From a bacterium (GTDB lineage: Bacteria; Auribacterota; UBA3054; B51-G9), in assembly GCA_029939815.1 (NCBI GenBank), contig JAOZSF010000059.1:1-8799 (forward strand): a stretch of DNA of 8,799 nucleotides, in the 5' to 3' direction. Below are positions 1 to 6,937 of this stretch, piece by piece. Made by a program: the position numbers and the translations under genes. Below the pieces are notes generated by a model. The model was not told the origin of the DNA, ran no database searches, and saw nothing but the letters and a program-made list of their open reading frames with translations. The first letter of the stretch is position 1; every line of letters starts with the position of its first letter.

Positions 1-56
1 TCGTTATTCGTTATTCGTTATTCGTTATTCGTTATTCGTTAATCGTTAATCGTTAT
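1..56. repeat. Heptanucleotide tandem repeat (TCGTTAT), 8 units
   Basis: Eight head-to-tail copies of a 7-bp unit run from the first base of the window. Units 1-5 and 8 are TCGTTAT; units 6 and 7 (36-49) are TCGTTAA. The array stops at 56, after which the sequence becomes non-repetitive, and it probably continues upstream beyond the window. It lies in noncoding DNA upstream of the initiator tRNA promoter. From 57 to 138 I see no gene and no clear regulatory element. Short tandem repeats of this kind usually arise by slipped-strand replication; no function can be assigned. Confidence 0.95.
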
Positions 57-138
57 TTTAGCACAAACAGTTTTTGTTTTCAAGGTTTGCCGATATTTAA
101 GAAATTATACACAGGAAATTCCGGTATTTTTTCAGCCC

Positions 139-167
139 TTGCATTTAAAAAAAGAATTCTGTATAAT
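139..167 (+). promoter_or_regulatory. Sigma-70-type promoter of the initiator tRNA
   Basis: A -35 box TTGCAT (139-144) is separated by exactly 17 bp from a perfect -10 box TATAAT (162-167). The expected start point is about 174-175, leaving a short leader of about 11 nt before the mature tRNA 5' end at 186. The spacer is A-rich. Box match and position directly before a tRNA gene make this the best-supported promoter in the window. The region upstream (57-138) is AT-rich but has no distinct UP element that I can define. Confidence 0.8.
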
Positions 168-185
168 ATACGCACAATTCAATAT

Positions 186-262
<77 letters not shown>

Positions 263-283
263 AATTATTTTGACAATATAAAA

Positions 284-311
284 GCGCCCGGTAAAACCGG
301 GCGCATTTTTT
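284..311 (+). terminator. Intrinsic terminator of tRNA-fMet, probably shared by both strands
   Basis: A perfect 9-bp stem, GCGCCCGGT (284-292) with ACCGGGCGC (296-304), closes a 3-nt AAA loop. It is followed by A and six T (306-311), a classic intrinsic terminator for the tRNA transcript, 22 nt downstream of CCA. Read from the minus strand, the same hairpin is followed by the shorter T-run TTTTATA, so it may also stop the eno-ftsB transcript. The ftsB stop codon (310-312) lies inside the plus-strand T-tract, so the two transcription units share this element with no spare sequence. Confidence 0.9.
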
Positions 312-576
312 ATTCATCGAATTTGAATATTATTTCGTTTGAAGCAGCGAGTCCAAAGGTATCGCGAGCGTATTTTTCCAAATAAAACGGGTCAGTTTTA
401 AGTAGATAGATTTGTTTTTTCAGGTCATCATTTTCGTCACGCAATCTTCTGATTTCATCAGCGAGTTTTTTTTCTTCAGCGCGAATTCTAAAATAGTCGG
501 GTCCTTTGCTCTGAAAAAAATAAATCAAACCAATTGCAGTAATTGTAATAATAATAACCGCAATCAAAAATTTCAT
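310..576 (-). CDS. ftsB: Septum formation initiator, FtsB/DivIC-like divisome protein
   Basis: Small bitopic membrane protein of the FtsB/DivIC family, which with FtsL and FtsQ activates septal peptidoglycan synthesis at the division site. With the ATG at 574-576 it has 88 residues: a hydrophobic membrane segment (about 2-21), a charged coiled coil with leucine spacing (about 28-60), and the family's C-terminal block DPFYLEKYARDTFGL (62-76) followed by an EIIFKF strand. A TTG 21 bp upstream (597) is in frame but overlaps the eno stop and has no ribosome binding site, whereas the ATG is preceded by AAGGGGA; I therefore chose the ATG. The gene follows eno by 14 bp, a neighbourhood also seen in Pseudomonas. 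FtsB versus DivIC naming cannot be settled from sequence alone. Confidence 0.85.
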   Translation of the reverse strand: MKFLIAVIIITITAIGLIYFFQSKGPDYFRIRAEEKKLADEIRRLRDENDDLKKQIYLLKTDPFYLEKYARDTFGLAASNEIIFKFDE

Positions 577-579
577 AAG

Positions 580-586
580 TCCCCTT
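580..586 (-). promoter_or_regulatory. Ribosome binding site deciding the ftsB start
   Basis: On the minus strand AAGGGGA lies 3 nt before the ATG at 574-576. It sits in the 14-bp eno-ftsB gap and supports ATG 576 over the in-frame TTG at 597. Confidence 0.7.
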
Positions 587-590
587 TTAA

Positions 591-1862
591 TTAGCAACCG
601 TAAACAGCAGCGGTATCAAGTTGTTCTTCAATACGAATAAGCTGGTTATATTTACAAATACGGTCTGTTCTGCTCAACGACCCGGTTTTGATTTGACCGG
701 CATTAACAGCTACGGCAATGTCAGCAATAGTACTGTCTTCAGTTTCTCCTGAACGATGACTGACAACAGCAGTCCATCCTGCTTTATGAGCCATTTCGAT
801 AGCGTCAAGAGTTTCAGTCAAAGTACCGATTTGATTTACTTTAATAAGGATAGAGTTAGCGCATTTTTCATCAATGGCGCGTTTGAGGTATTTAACGTTA
901 GTGACGAGCAGATCATCACCGACGAGTTGGATTTTACCGCCGATTTTATTATTAAGAATGGCCCATCCTTCCCAATCATTTTCATCCATTCCGTCTTCGA
1001 TTGAGTCGATCGGGTACTTTTCGATAAGTCCGGCAAGATAATCAGCCATTTCTTCAGAAGAGCGAACAGCGCCGTTTTCGCCTTCAAATTTCGCGAAATT
1101 GTATTTACCGTTTTCACAAAATTCGGATGCTGCGCAGTCTAAAGCGATAGTTATATCTTTCCCGGGTTTGTATCCTGCAGTTTCAATAGCTTTAATTATA
1201 GATTCGAGTGCATCTTCAGTTCCATCGAGTTTAGGAGCAAATCCGCCTTCATCGCCGACAGCGGTACTCAGTCCGCGTTCGTGCAGGACTTTTTTAAGGT
1301 TATGGAAAACTTCAGCTCCCATACGGACAGCTTCCTTAAGAGAAGAAGCGCCGATAGGCCGAATCATAAACTCCTGAAAAGCGATTGGCGCGTCGGAATG
1401 TGAGCCTCCATTAATAATGTTCATCATCGGAACAGGAAGGACCTTAGCATTAATTCCACCGATATATTTATAAAGCGGAAGCCCTGAATAATCAGCGGCA
1501 GCTTTAGCAACGGCAAGAGAAACACCAAGAATAGCATTAGCTCCAAGTTTACATTTATTAGGAGTACCATCGAGATCGATCATTTTATTATCGATTGCAA
1601 TTTGCTCTCTTGCATCGCAGCCGATAACAGCTTCAGCAATGATAGTATTAACGTTTTCAACGGCTTTTTGGACACCTTTTCCAAGATATCTGTTTTTATC
1701 TCCATCACGAAGTTCAACGGCTTCATTTTCGCCTGTTGAAGCTCCGGAAGGAACAGCGGCAGTACCTTTTGCGCCACTTTGAAGGAGAACATCAACCTCA
1801 ATAGTCGGGTTACCTCTTGAGTCGAGGATTTCACGTGCTTTAACATCAAAAATAGTTGGCAT
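591..1862 (-). CDS. eno: Enolase (phosphopyruvate hydratase)
   Basis: Cytoplasmic glycolytic enzyme interconverting 2-phosphoglycerate and phosphoenolpyruvate; Mg-dependent. At 423 residues it has the normal family length. The mobile loop SGASTGENEAVELRD (39-53) is intact. Catalytic and metal-binding residues are all recognisable: E164 in FQEF, E205 in GDEGGFAP, metal ligands D242, E289 (SIED) and D316 (VGDD), catalytic K341, H369 in SHRSGETED, and K392. The substrate-loop region reads INGGSHSDAPIAFQEF, a variant familiar from Bacteroidetes and relatives rather than the proteobacterial INGGxHADN form. The start at 1860-1862 gives the typical N-terminus; no Shine-Dalgarno motif is visible. It lies 89 bp after gspF, across a long inverted repeat, and 14 bp before ftsB. 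Confidence 0.98.
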   Translation of the reverse strand: MPTIFDVKAREILDSRGNPTIEVDVLLQSGAKGTAAVPSGASTGENEAVELRDGDKNRYLGKGVQKAVENVNTIIAEAVIGCDAREQIAIDNKMIDLDGTPNKCKLGANAILGVSLAVAKAAADYSGLPLYKYIGGINAKVLPVPMMNIINGGSHSDAPIAFQEFMIRPIGASSLKEAVRMGAEVFHNLKKVLHERGLSTAVGDEGGFAPKLDGTEDALESIIKAIETAGYKPGKDITIALDCAASEFCENGKYNFAKFEGENGAVRSSEEMADYLAGLIEKYPIDSIEDGMDENDWEGWAILNNKIGGKIQLVGDDLLVTNVKYLKRAIDEKCANSILIKVNQIGTLTETLDAIEMAHKAGWTAVVSHRSGETEDSTIADIAVAVNAGQIKTGSLSRTDRICKYNQLIRIEEQLDTAAVYGC

Positions 1863-1892
1863 GGTATTGATAATTTTTAGGGGTTATTTGTT

Positions 1893-1927
1893 CAAAGGCA
1901 ATCGGCATAAAATGTCGATTGCCTTTG
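1893..1927 (-). terminator. Long inverted repeat between gspF and eno; possible terminator or attenuator
   Basis: Arms CAAAGGCAATCG (1893-1904) and CGATTGCCTTTG (1916-1927) are perfectly complementary over 12 bp. Inside, CAT (1906-1908) can pair with ATG (1912-1914) around an AAA loop, across one G/T position. It begins 24 bp past the gspF stop and ends 30 bp before the eno start. It lacks a T-tract on the minus strand (AACAAAT follows), so it is not a standard intrinsic terminator for gspF. The plus-strand side is followed by the more T-rich TTTAG, but no plus-strand gene precedes it. The hairpin is certain; its role as a 3' end, attenuator or protein site is inferred. Confidence 0.45.
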
Positions 1928-1951
1928 TTTAGATCATTTCGAACTACTTAA

Positions 1952-3079
1952 TTAAGCTGCGCCGCCCATTCCTTTCATCAATGAGAGGAGAGGTAAGAAC
2001 ATAGCAATAACAATAGTACCAACGATAAGCGCCAGGAAGACGATAAGCAACGGTTCAAGCAAAGAAGTTAATCCGTCAACAGCTGTATCGACATCATCAT
2101 CATAAGTATCCGCGACACGAATCATCATTTCCGACAATGTTCCTGTTTCTTCACCAACGTCGATCATACCAACAACCATGGGGTCAAAGATTCCGCTTTC
2201 ACGAAGAGGTTGAACAATCGATTCTCCTTCTTTAATAGAAGCGTGAACATTTCCAATAGCTTTTCCGACGACCGCGTTGCCAACGGCGTCTCCAACGATA
2301 TCCAAAGCCTGAAGAATAGGAACACCGGAAGCTATCAAAGTACCAAGTGTTCTTGTAAATCTCGCAACGATAACTTTTTTTACAAGTTCACCGAAAATAG
2401 GAGCGTTAATTTTAAAGGAGTCGATCGTATATTTTCCGCCTTTGGTTTTAACAAGAAATTTAATACCTGCAATAATACCGATAATAACACCTATACCAAC
2501 GATAGTAACAATTGGATTTTTGAGCATCACGAAATTCTTCATTGCGTTTGATACATCAATAAGAGTTTGAGTAATAACCGGGAGTTCTTTGCCCTGCTGT
2601 GAGAACATGCTCTGAAATCTTGGAACAACGAATGTTAAAAGGAAAACAACAACGATACCCGCGATACTTAAAACAACAGCCGGATAAGTCATAGCCGATT
2701 TAACCTTTTTCTTAAGTTTTTCTGACTTCTCAGAAAAGTCGGCAAGACGATTAAGAATAGTTTCCAAAACACCACCTGCTTCACCTGCACGGATCATGTT
2801 AACAAAAAGTCCATCGAAAACATTCGGGTATTTTGAGAGAGCATCCGAGAATGTTTTACCTCCTTCAACACCTGAAGCGATATCTCTGAGGACAACTTTC
2901 AACTGACTTCCATCGTCCTGCTGATCCTGAAGAATTCTGATACTTCTAACGAGCGGCAAGCCGGCATCGAGCAGAGTTGCCAGCTGTCTTGTAAAGAGGG
3001 TTATATCGGCAGGCTTGGCTTTTTTTTGACCACCGATGCGAAGTTGTAATTTCGATTTTTTTCCAGGTTTTTTACTCAT
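1952..3079 (-). CDS. gspF: GspF/PilC-family inner-membrane platform protein
   Basis: Polytopic inner-membrane protein of the type II secretion/type IV pilus machinery. In the family it couples the cytoplasmic ATPase to extraction and assembly of pilin subunits. The 375 residues show a basic N-terminus (1-21), a first T2SSF domain (about 24-150; LLDAGLPLVRSI and AGEAGG), a membrane segment (131-154), a second membrane segment (187-210), a second T2SSF repeat (about 233-345; LIASGVPILQAL and VGEETG) and a C-terminal membrane segment (341-367). Length is slightly below the common 400, with a short N-terminus. The start has a good ribosome binding site and lies 14 bp after the upstream ATPase stop, so co-expression with its motor is likely. 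Pilus versus secretion cannot be decided here because no pilin or secretin gene is present. Confidence 0.93.
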   Translation of the reverse strand: MSKKPGKKSKLQLRIGGQKKAKPADITLFTRQLATLLDAGLPLVRSIRILQDQQDDGSQLKVVLRDIASGVEGGKTFSDALSKYPNVFDGLFVNMIRAGEAGGVLETILNRLADFSEKSEKLKKKVKSAMTYPAVVLSIAGIVVVFLLTFVVPRFQSMFSQQGKELPVITQTLIDVSNAMKNFVMLKNPIVTIVGIGVIIGIIAGIKFLVKTKGGKYTIDSFKINAPIFGELVKKVIVARFTRTLGTLIASGVPILQALDIVGDAVGNAVVGKAIGNVHASIKEGESIVQPLRESGIFDPMVVGMIDVGEETGTLSEMMIRVADTYDDDVDTAVDGLTSLLEPLLIVFLALIVGTIVIAMFLPLLSLMKGMGGAA

Positions 3080-3085
3080 TACTTA

Positions 3086-3090
3086 TCCTT
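3086..3090 (-). promoter_or_regulatory. Ribosome binding site of gspF
   Basis: AAGGA on the minus strand sits 6 nt before the gspF ATG, in the 14-bp gap after the upstream ATPase. It is the clearest Shine-Dalgarno motif in the window and confirms the start at 3079. Confidence 0.75.
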
Positions 3091-3093
3091 TAT

Positions 3094-4782
3094 TTAAGCA
3101 TTAACGGTGTTACGTACCACTTCATCAATTGTAGTAATACCACGTCCAATTTTTAAGAGACCGTCTTCACGCAGCACGCGCATTCCCTGTTCGCGTGCTT
3201 TTTCGCTGAGAGCCACGGAAGGTGCTCGGTCATTAATAAGTTCGCGAATCGGGTCAGTTACGCGCAGCATTTCAAAAATACCTGTTCTGCCGCGATATCC
3301 ACTATTATGACAATGCGGACAACCTTTGCCGCGAAAGAATTTAATACCATCAGTTTTTTCTTTAGGCATAGCGAGGCGAGCGAAATCTTCGTCTGTTGGC
3401 TGATACTCTTCTTTGCAATGTTCACAAATCTTACGAACAAGTCTTTGAGCGACGACAACTTCAATAGTTGAACTGATAAGGAAAGGTTCGGTACCCATAT
3501 CAATCAAACGTGTAACGGTAGTTGGAGCATCATTTGTATGAAGAGTAGATAGCACCATATGACCTGTAAGAGAGGCCTGAATAGCAATTTGAGTAGTTTC
3601 AAGGTCGCGGATTTCCCCGACCATGATTCTGTCGGGATCCTGTCTTAAAATTGAGCGGAGAGATTTAGCGTAAGTTAGTCCAACAGCTTCATTAATCGGC
3701 ACCTGGACAATACCTTCCACATCATATTCAACCGGATCTTCAGTAGTAATACACTTTGAATCGATAGTATTAAGAGCAGCAAGGCAGGCATAAAGGGTAG
3801 TAGTTTTACCACAGCCGGTAGGACCTGTAACGAGAATAATTCCGTTAGGTCTCAAAATAATTTCGCTAAGCTGCGCCTCAACATCTTTCTCAAATCCAAG
3901 AGATGAAAGTTCAAGTTTAACAGCTTCACGGTCGAGAATACGTACAACAACACTCTCTCCAAAAACCGTTGGAAGTGTTGAGACACGGAGATCGATAACC
4001 CTTCCGGCAATACGTGTGCTTATACGACCGTCCTGCGGCAGTCTTCTTTCCGCGATTTTCAATCCGGCCATAACTTTTATACGTGAAGTAAGAGCCGGAG
4101 CAAGATGCTTAGGCGGAGGCACGAGTTCGTATAGAGAACCATCGACACGATATCTAATTTTAAATACATCTTCAAAAGGCTCGAAGTGAATATCGCTGGC
4201 GCCGTCTTTAACTGCCTGAACCAGAACAAGTTCGAGCAATTTCACAACAGGTCCAACAGCAGAAGCGCCTGCTTCTTCCTCATCGCTAAGTTCTTCAGGT
4301 TTTACCTGTTCAAGATCACCGATAAGATCAGCGATTGACTCGGTTTTTTTTCTATAGTAATCCTCGAGAATTTTCTCGATTTGTTCATCAGTGGTCAGAG
4401 CGCCTGTAACATCCACATTAAGTGTATATCGAAGGTCATCGATAGCTGATAAGTTTTCGAGGTCAGCAACGGCTACACTAACAGAGCCATCAGCTTTTTT
4501 TTCGAACGGCACCATTCTGTGCAGTTCAGCAGACGAAGGAGTAACTAAGTCCAAGACTTCCTCATCAAGCTTTTTCAAATCCAGGGTAACCATCGGCATA
4601 CCAAACGCATTGGCAATTGCTTCATGGATACTATCGATTTTAACAAAGTCCATATCAGTCAGGACCATTTCAAGAGGATTGCCTGTACGTTCGACCTCTT
4701 CGAGAGCCTGCCTTAATTGTTCATTAGTGACGACCTTCTGGTCGATCAACGCTTGTCCCAATGTTTCGGTATCAAAAGCCAT
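3094..4782 (-). CDS. gspE: GspE/PilB-family assembly ATPase (second of tandem pair, canonical motifs)
   Basis: Cytoplasmic hexameric ATPase powering pilin polymerisation or type II secretion. Over 562 residues it shows an N-terminal helical segment (1-60) resembling half of an MshEN fold, a T2SSE N-domain (about 60-145), an acidic linker (160-172), then the ATPase core. Walker A is GPTGCGKTTT (320-329), the Asp box EDPVEY (348-353), Walker B DRIMVGEIRD (384-393) and the His box TGHMVLSTLHTNDA (406-419). Two CxxC pairs (C453/C456, C488/C491) form the zinc site typical of GspE/PilB and absent from the retraction ATPase PilT. All catalytic motifs look canonical. It follows the paralogue by 35 bp and precedes gspF by 11 bp. 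No Shine-Dalgarno motif is visible before the ATG, which suggests coupled or weak initiation. Confidence 0.95.
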   Translation of the reverse strand: MAFDTETLGQALIDQKVVTNEQLRQALEEVERTGNPLEMVLTDMDFVKIDSIHEAIANAFGMPMVTLDLKKLDEEVLDLVTPSSAELHRMVPFEKKADGSVSVAVADLENLSAIDDLRYTLNVDVTGALTTDEQIEKILEDYYRKKTESIADLIGDLEQVKPEELSDEEEAGASAVGPVVKLLELVLVQAVKDGASDIHFEPFEDVFKIRYRVDGSLYELVPPPKHLAPALTSRIKVMAGLKIAERRLPQDGRISTRIAGRVIDLRVSTLPTVFGESVVVRILDREAVKLELSSLGFEKDVEAQLSEIILRPNGIILVTGPTGCGKTTTLYACLAALNTIDSKCITTEDPVEYDVEGIVQVPINEAVGLTYAKSLRSILRQDPDRIMVGEIRDLETTQIAIQASLTGHMVLSTLHTNDAPTTVTRLIDMGTEPFLISSTIEVVVAQRLVRKICEHCKEEYQPTDEDFARLAMPKEKTDGIKFFRGKGCPHCHNSGYRGRTGIFEMLRVTDPIRELINDRAPSVALSEKAREQGMRVLREDGLLKIGRGITTIDEVVRNTVNA

Positions 4783-4817
4783 ATCAATATATTTGTGCGT
4801 TAGTTATAGACGGTAGT

Positions 4818-6533
4818 TTAACCTGCATCAGTCACGGTAATACGCAATACTTCTTCAAGAGTGGTAATTCCAAGTTCAGCTTTTCGGAGACCATCTTCGC
4901 GTAAAGTTTTCATTCCGCTTTTTCTTGCAACATCTCTGATTTCATTAGATGGTACGCACTGATAAATGAGGTGACGTATTTCGTCATTAATAGCCATAAT
5001 TTCGAAGATACCTTTTCTTCCTTTGTATCCGGAGCCGTTACAATTTTCACAGCCTGCGCCGTGAGTCCATTTATGGCTTTCAATGTATTCTTTTTCCAGT
5101 CCAAGTGCATGAATTGTTCTTTCATCCGGAACGTATTCGGCTTTACATTCAGGACAAATGGTACGAACAAGTCTTTGTCCCATAACCCCGATAATAGAAG
5201 TAGCAACGAGGAAAGGCTTTACACCCATATCAACGAGACGTGTAACAGCGCTTGGAGCGTCATTAGTATGAAGAGTTGAGAAAACGAGGTGACCTGTAAG
5301 AGAGGCCTGAGTTGCAATTTCAGCGGTGATCTGGTCACGAATTTCTCCAACCATGATAATATTAGGTGCCTGACGCAGGATAGATCTTAATGCTTCCGGG
5401 AATCCGAAATTAATTTCATTATTAACCTGTACCTGATTAACACCCGGGAGCATATATTCCACAGGTTCTTCAACAGTAACAAGTTTTACGTCAGGTTTGT
5501 TAAGGAAGTTCAAGCAGCCGTAAAGGGTAGTAGTTTTACCACTTCCAGTCGGACCTGTAACCAACAAAACACCATTCGGCAGATCGATGAGACGTCTAAA
5601 AATCATTTCATCTTCTTTCAAGAATCCGAGTTCTTCGAGACCGAGCATAAGAGAAGATTTATCAAGGATACGCATAACCACACTTTCCCCATGAGTCCCC
5701 GGTAAAGCAGATACGCGCAGGTCGAGAGTAATTTTATCAACTGCGAATTTGATTCGTCCGTCCTGGGGGACACGTCTTTCAGCCATATTCATCCCCGACA
5801 TAATTTTAAGTCTGGAAATAATAGGTCCCTGTAAACGTTTTGGCGGCGATTCCATCTCTTTAAGAACTCCGTCAATTCTATATCTGATTCTAACTCTTTT
5901 TTCGAGGGGTTCAATATGAATATCACTTGCTCTCAAATGATATGCCTGAGAAATAACAGCGGTAACAAAACGAATTATCGGAGCTTCATCGTCATCATCC
6001 CCCTGCACAAGATCGCCGATTCCTTTAAGCGCCTGTTCGTAATCATCTTCGGAAGCGTCTTCCACAGCCGATGCGAGTTGTTGACCTCTATAATATAAGT
6101 CGAGAGCGTTTTGTATATCGACGGGTCCTGCGACGAGAGTTTCTATTTGCAGGTCTGCTGTTTTTTCGTTTTTAGAAAGTTCCACCGTCAGATTGTCGAT
6201 TGTATCAACATCCATCGGATTGGTCATGGCGATAGTAAGCACACCTGCATCACATCTGACCGGCATGATCATATTATCGCGCGCGAATGTCGCGGGAACC
6301 AAATCAAGGACTTCAGGTTCGATAGTATTATCTGCGACTTCGATTGCCTCCATAGAAAAATAATCGGCAAGAAAAGAGACGAGTTCTTTTTCGTCAATCG
6401 CACCTAAAATAACTAAAACACCAAGAGCAGTACTTGCGCGAACACCTACTTCGCCTTTGGCGTTGTTAATTTGTTCTTCGGTAATCTTACCGTTTTCCAC
6501 AAGAATATCAAGAATCATATCATCTGAAGCCAT
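4818..6533 (-). CDS. gspE: GspE/PilB-family assembly ATPase (first of tandem pair, variant motifs)
   Basis: A second cytoplasmic assembly ATPase, 571 residues, with the same domain order as its neighbour: N-terminal helical segment (1-60), T2SSE N-domain (about 60-150), acidic linker QGDDDDEAP (177-185), ATPase core. Walker A GPTGSGKTTT (327-336), Walker B IIMVGEIRD (392-400), His box TGHLVFSTLHTNDA (413-426) and the zinc cysteines C460/C463 and C495/C498 are intact. Two sites differ from the usual consensus: the Asp box is EEP (355-357) instead of EDP, and the segment before Walker B is RQAPN (387-391) instead of RQDPD. The start is preceded by a weak AAGAGA motif. It lies 20 bp after rplS, so it probably shares the ribosomal-protein transcript. 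It is not PilT, because it has the N-domain and zinc site. Confidence 0.94.
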   Translation of the reverse strand: MASDDMILDILVENGKITEEQINNAKGEVGVRASTALGVLVILGAIDEKELVSFLADYFSMEAIEVADNTIEPEVLDLVPATFARDNMIMPVRCDAGVLTIAMTNPMDVDTIDNLTVELSKNEKTADLQIETLVAGPVDIQNALDLYYRGQQLASAVEDASEDDYEQALKGIGDLVQGDDDDEAPIIRFVTAVISQAYHLRASDIHIEPLEKRVRIRYRIDGVLKEMESPPKRLQGPIISRLKIMSGMNMAERRVPQDGRIKFAVDKITLDLRVSALPGTHGESVVMRILDKSSLMLGLEELGFLKEDEMIFRRLIDLPNGVLLVTGPTGSGKTTTLYGCLNFLNKPDVKLVTVEEPVEYMLPGVNQVQVNNEINFGFPEALRSILRQAPNIIMVGEIRDQITAEIATQASLTGHLVFSTLHTNDAPSAVTRLVDMGVKPFLVATSIIGVMGQRLVRTICPECKAEYVPDERTIHALGLEKEYIESHKWTHGAGCENCNGSGYKGRKGIFEIMAINDEIRHLIYQCVPSNEIRDVARKSGMKTLREDGLRKAELGITTLEEVLRITVTDAG

Positions 6534-6553
6534 TGGAAATCTCTTTGTTCAAA

Positions 6554-6907
6554 TTATTTTTTATTAATACGTTTCTCTTTCACTTTGGCACGCTTGCCAA
6601 CTCTGTCACGCAAATAGCGTAAGCGGGCTCGGCGCACGCTTCCATGCCGGATAACTTCCACATTAACTAAATTTGGAGAATTAACGGGATAAACACGTTC
6701 AACTCCCTCTCCGAAAGAAACTTTTCGTACTGTAAATGTTTCGCCTGAACCGTGGCCTCTGCGAACGATTACTATTCCTGAAAAAATCTGTACGCGTTCT
6801 TTATCGCCCTCGATAATTTTCTGATGAACTTTTACGGTATCGCCTACATTAAAAGCAGTAAGTTCTTTTTCTCTGATCTGGTTTGGTATTTTTTCTAATA
6901 TATTCAT
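6554..6907 (-). CDS. rplS: Large ribosomal subunit protein L19
   Basis: Ribosomal protein L19, located at the 30S-50S interface near the 16S rRNA contact. The 117 residues match the family's usual length. Visible landmarks are FNVGDTVKVHQKIIEGDKER (19-38), the glycine-rich RRGHGSGETFTVRK (49-62), VERVYPVNSP (69-78) and the basic C-terminal block VRRARLRYLRDRVGKRAKVK (91-110). It sits 30 bp after trmD and 20 bp before the first ATPase. The gap before it is almost pure A/T, with an A-rich stretch directly before the ATG and no Shine-Dalgarno motif. Confidence 0.98.
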   Translation of the reverse strand: MNILEKIPNQIREKELTAFNVGDTVKVHQKIIEGDKERVQIFSGIVIVRRGHGSGETFTVRKVSFGEGVERVYPVNSPNLVNVEVIRHGSVRRARLRYLRDRVGKRAKVKEKRINKK

Positions 6908-6937
6908 TTTATTTTTTTATATAAATTACAAAATAGT

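Noticed and set aside
1..56. CRISPR array
   Set aside because: Units are 7 bp and contiguous with no spacers; this is a simple tandem repeat.
577..597. Longer ftsB start at TTG 597
   Set aside because: It overlaps the eno stop codon and lacks a ribosome binding site, while ATG 576 has AAGGGGA upstream.
4364..4379. 7-bp inverted repeat in the second ATPase gene
   Set aside because: Two-base loop, inside coding sequence, with no neighbouring signal; compatible with chance.
4391..4816. Plus-strand open frame of 141 codons opposite the second ATPase
   Set aside because: It lies wholly antisense to a well-conserved gene, has Ser/Arg-rich low-information composition and no family resemblance; it is a shadow frame.
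4818..6533. Retraction ATPase PilT
   Set aside because: The N-terminal T2SSE domain and the two CxxC pairs identify a GspE/PilB-type assembly ATPase instead.
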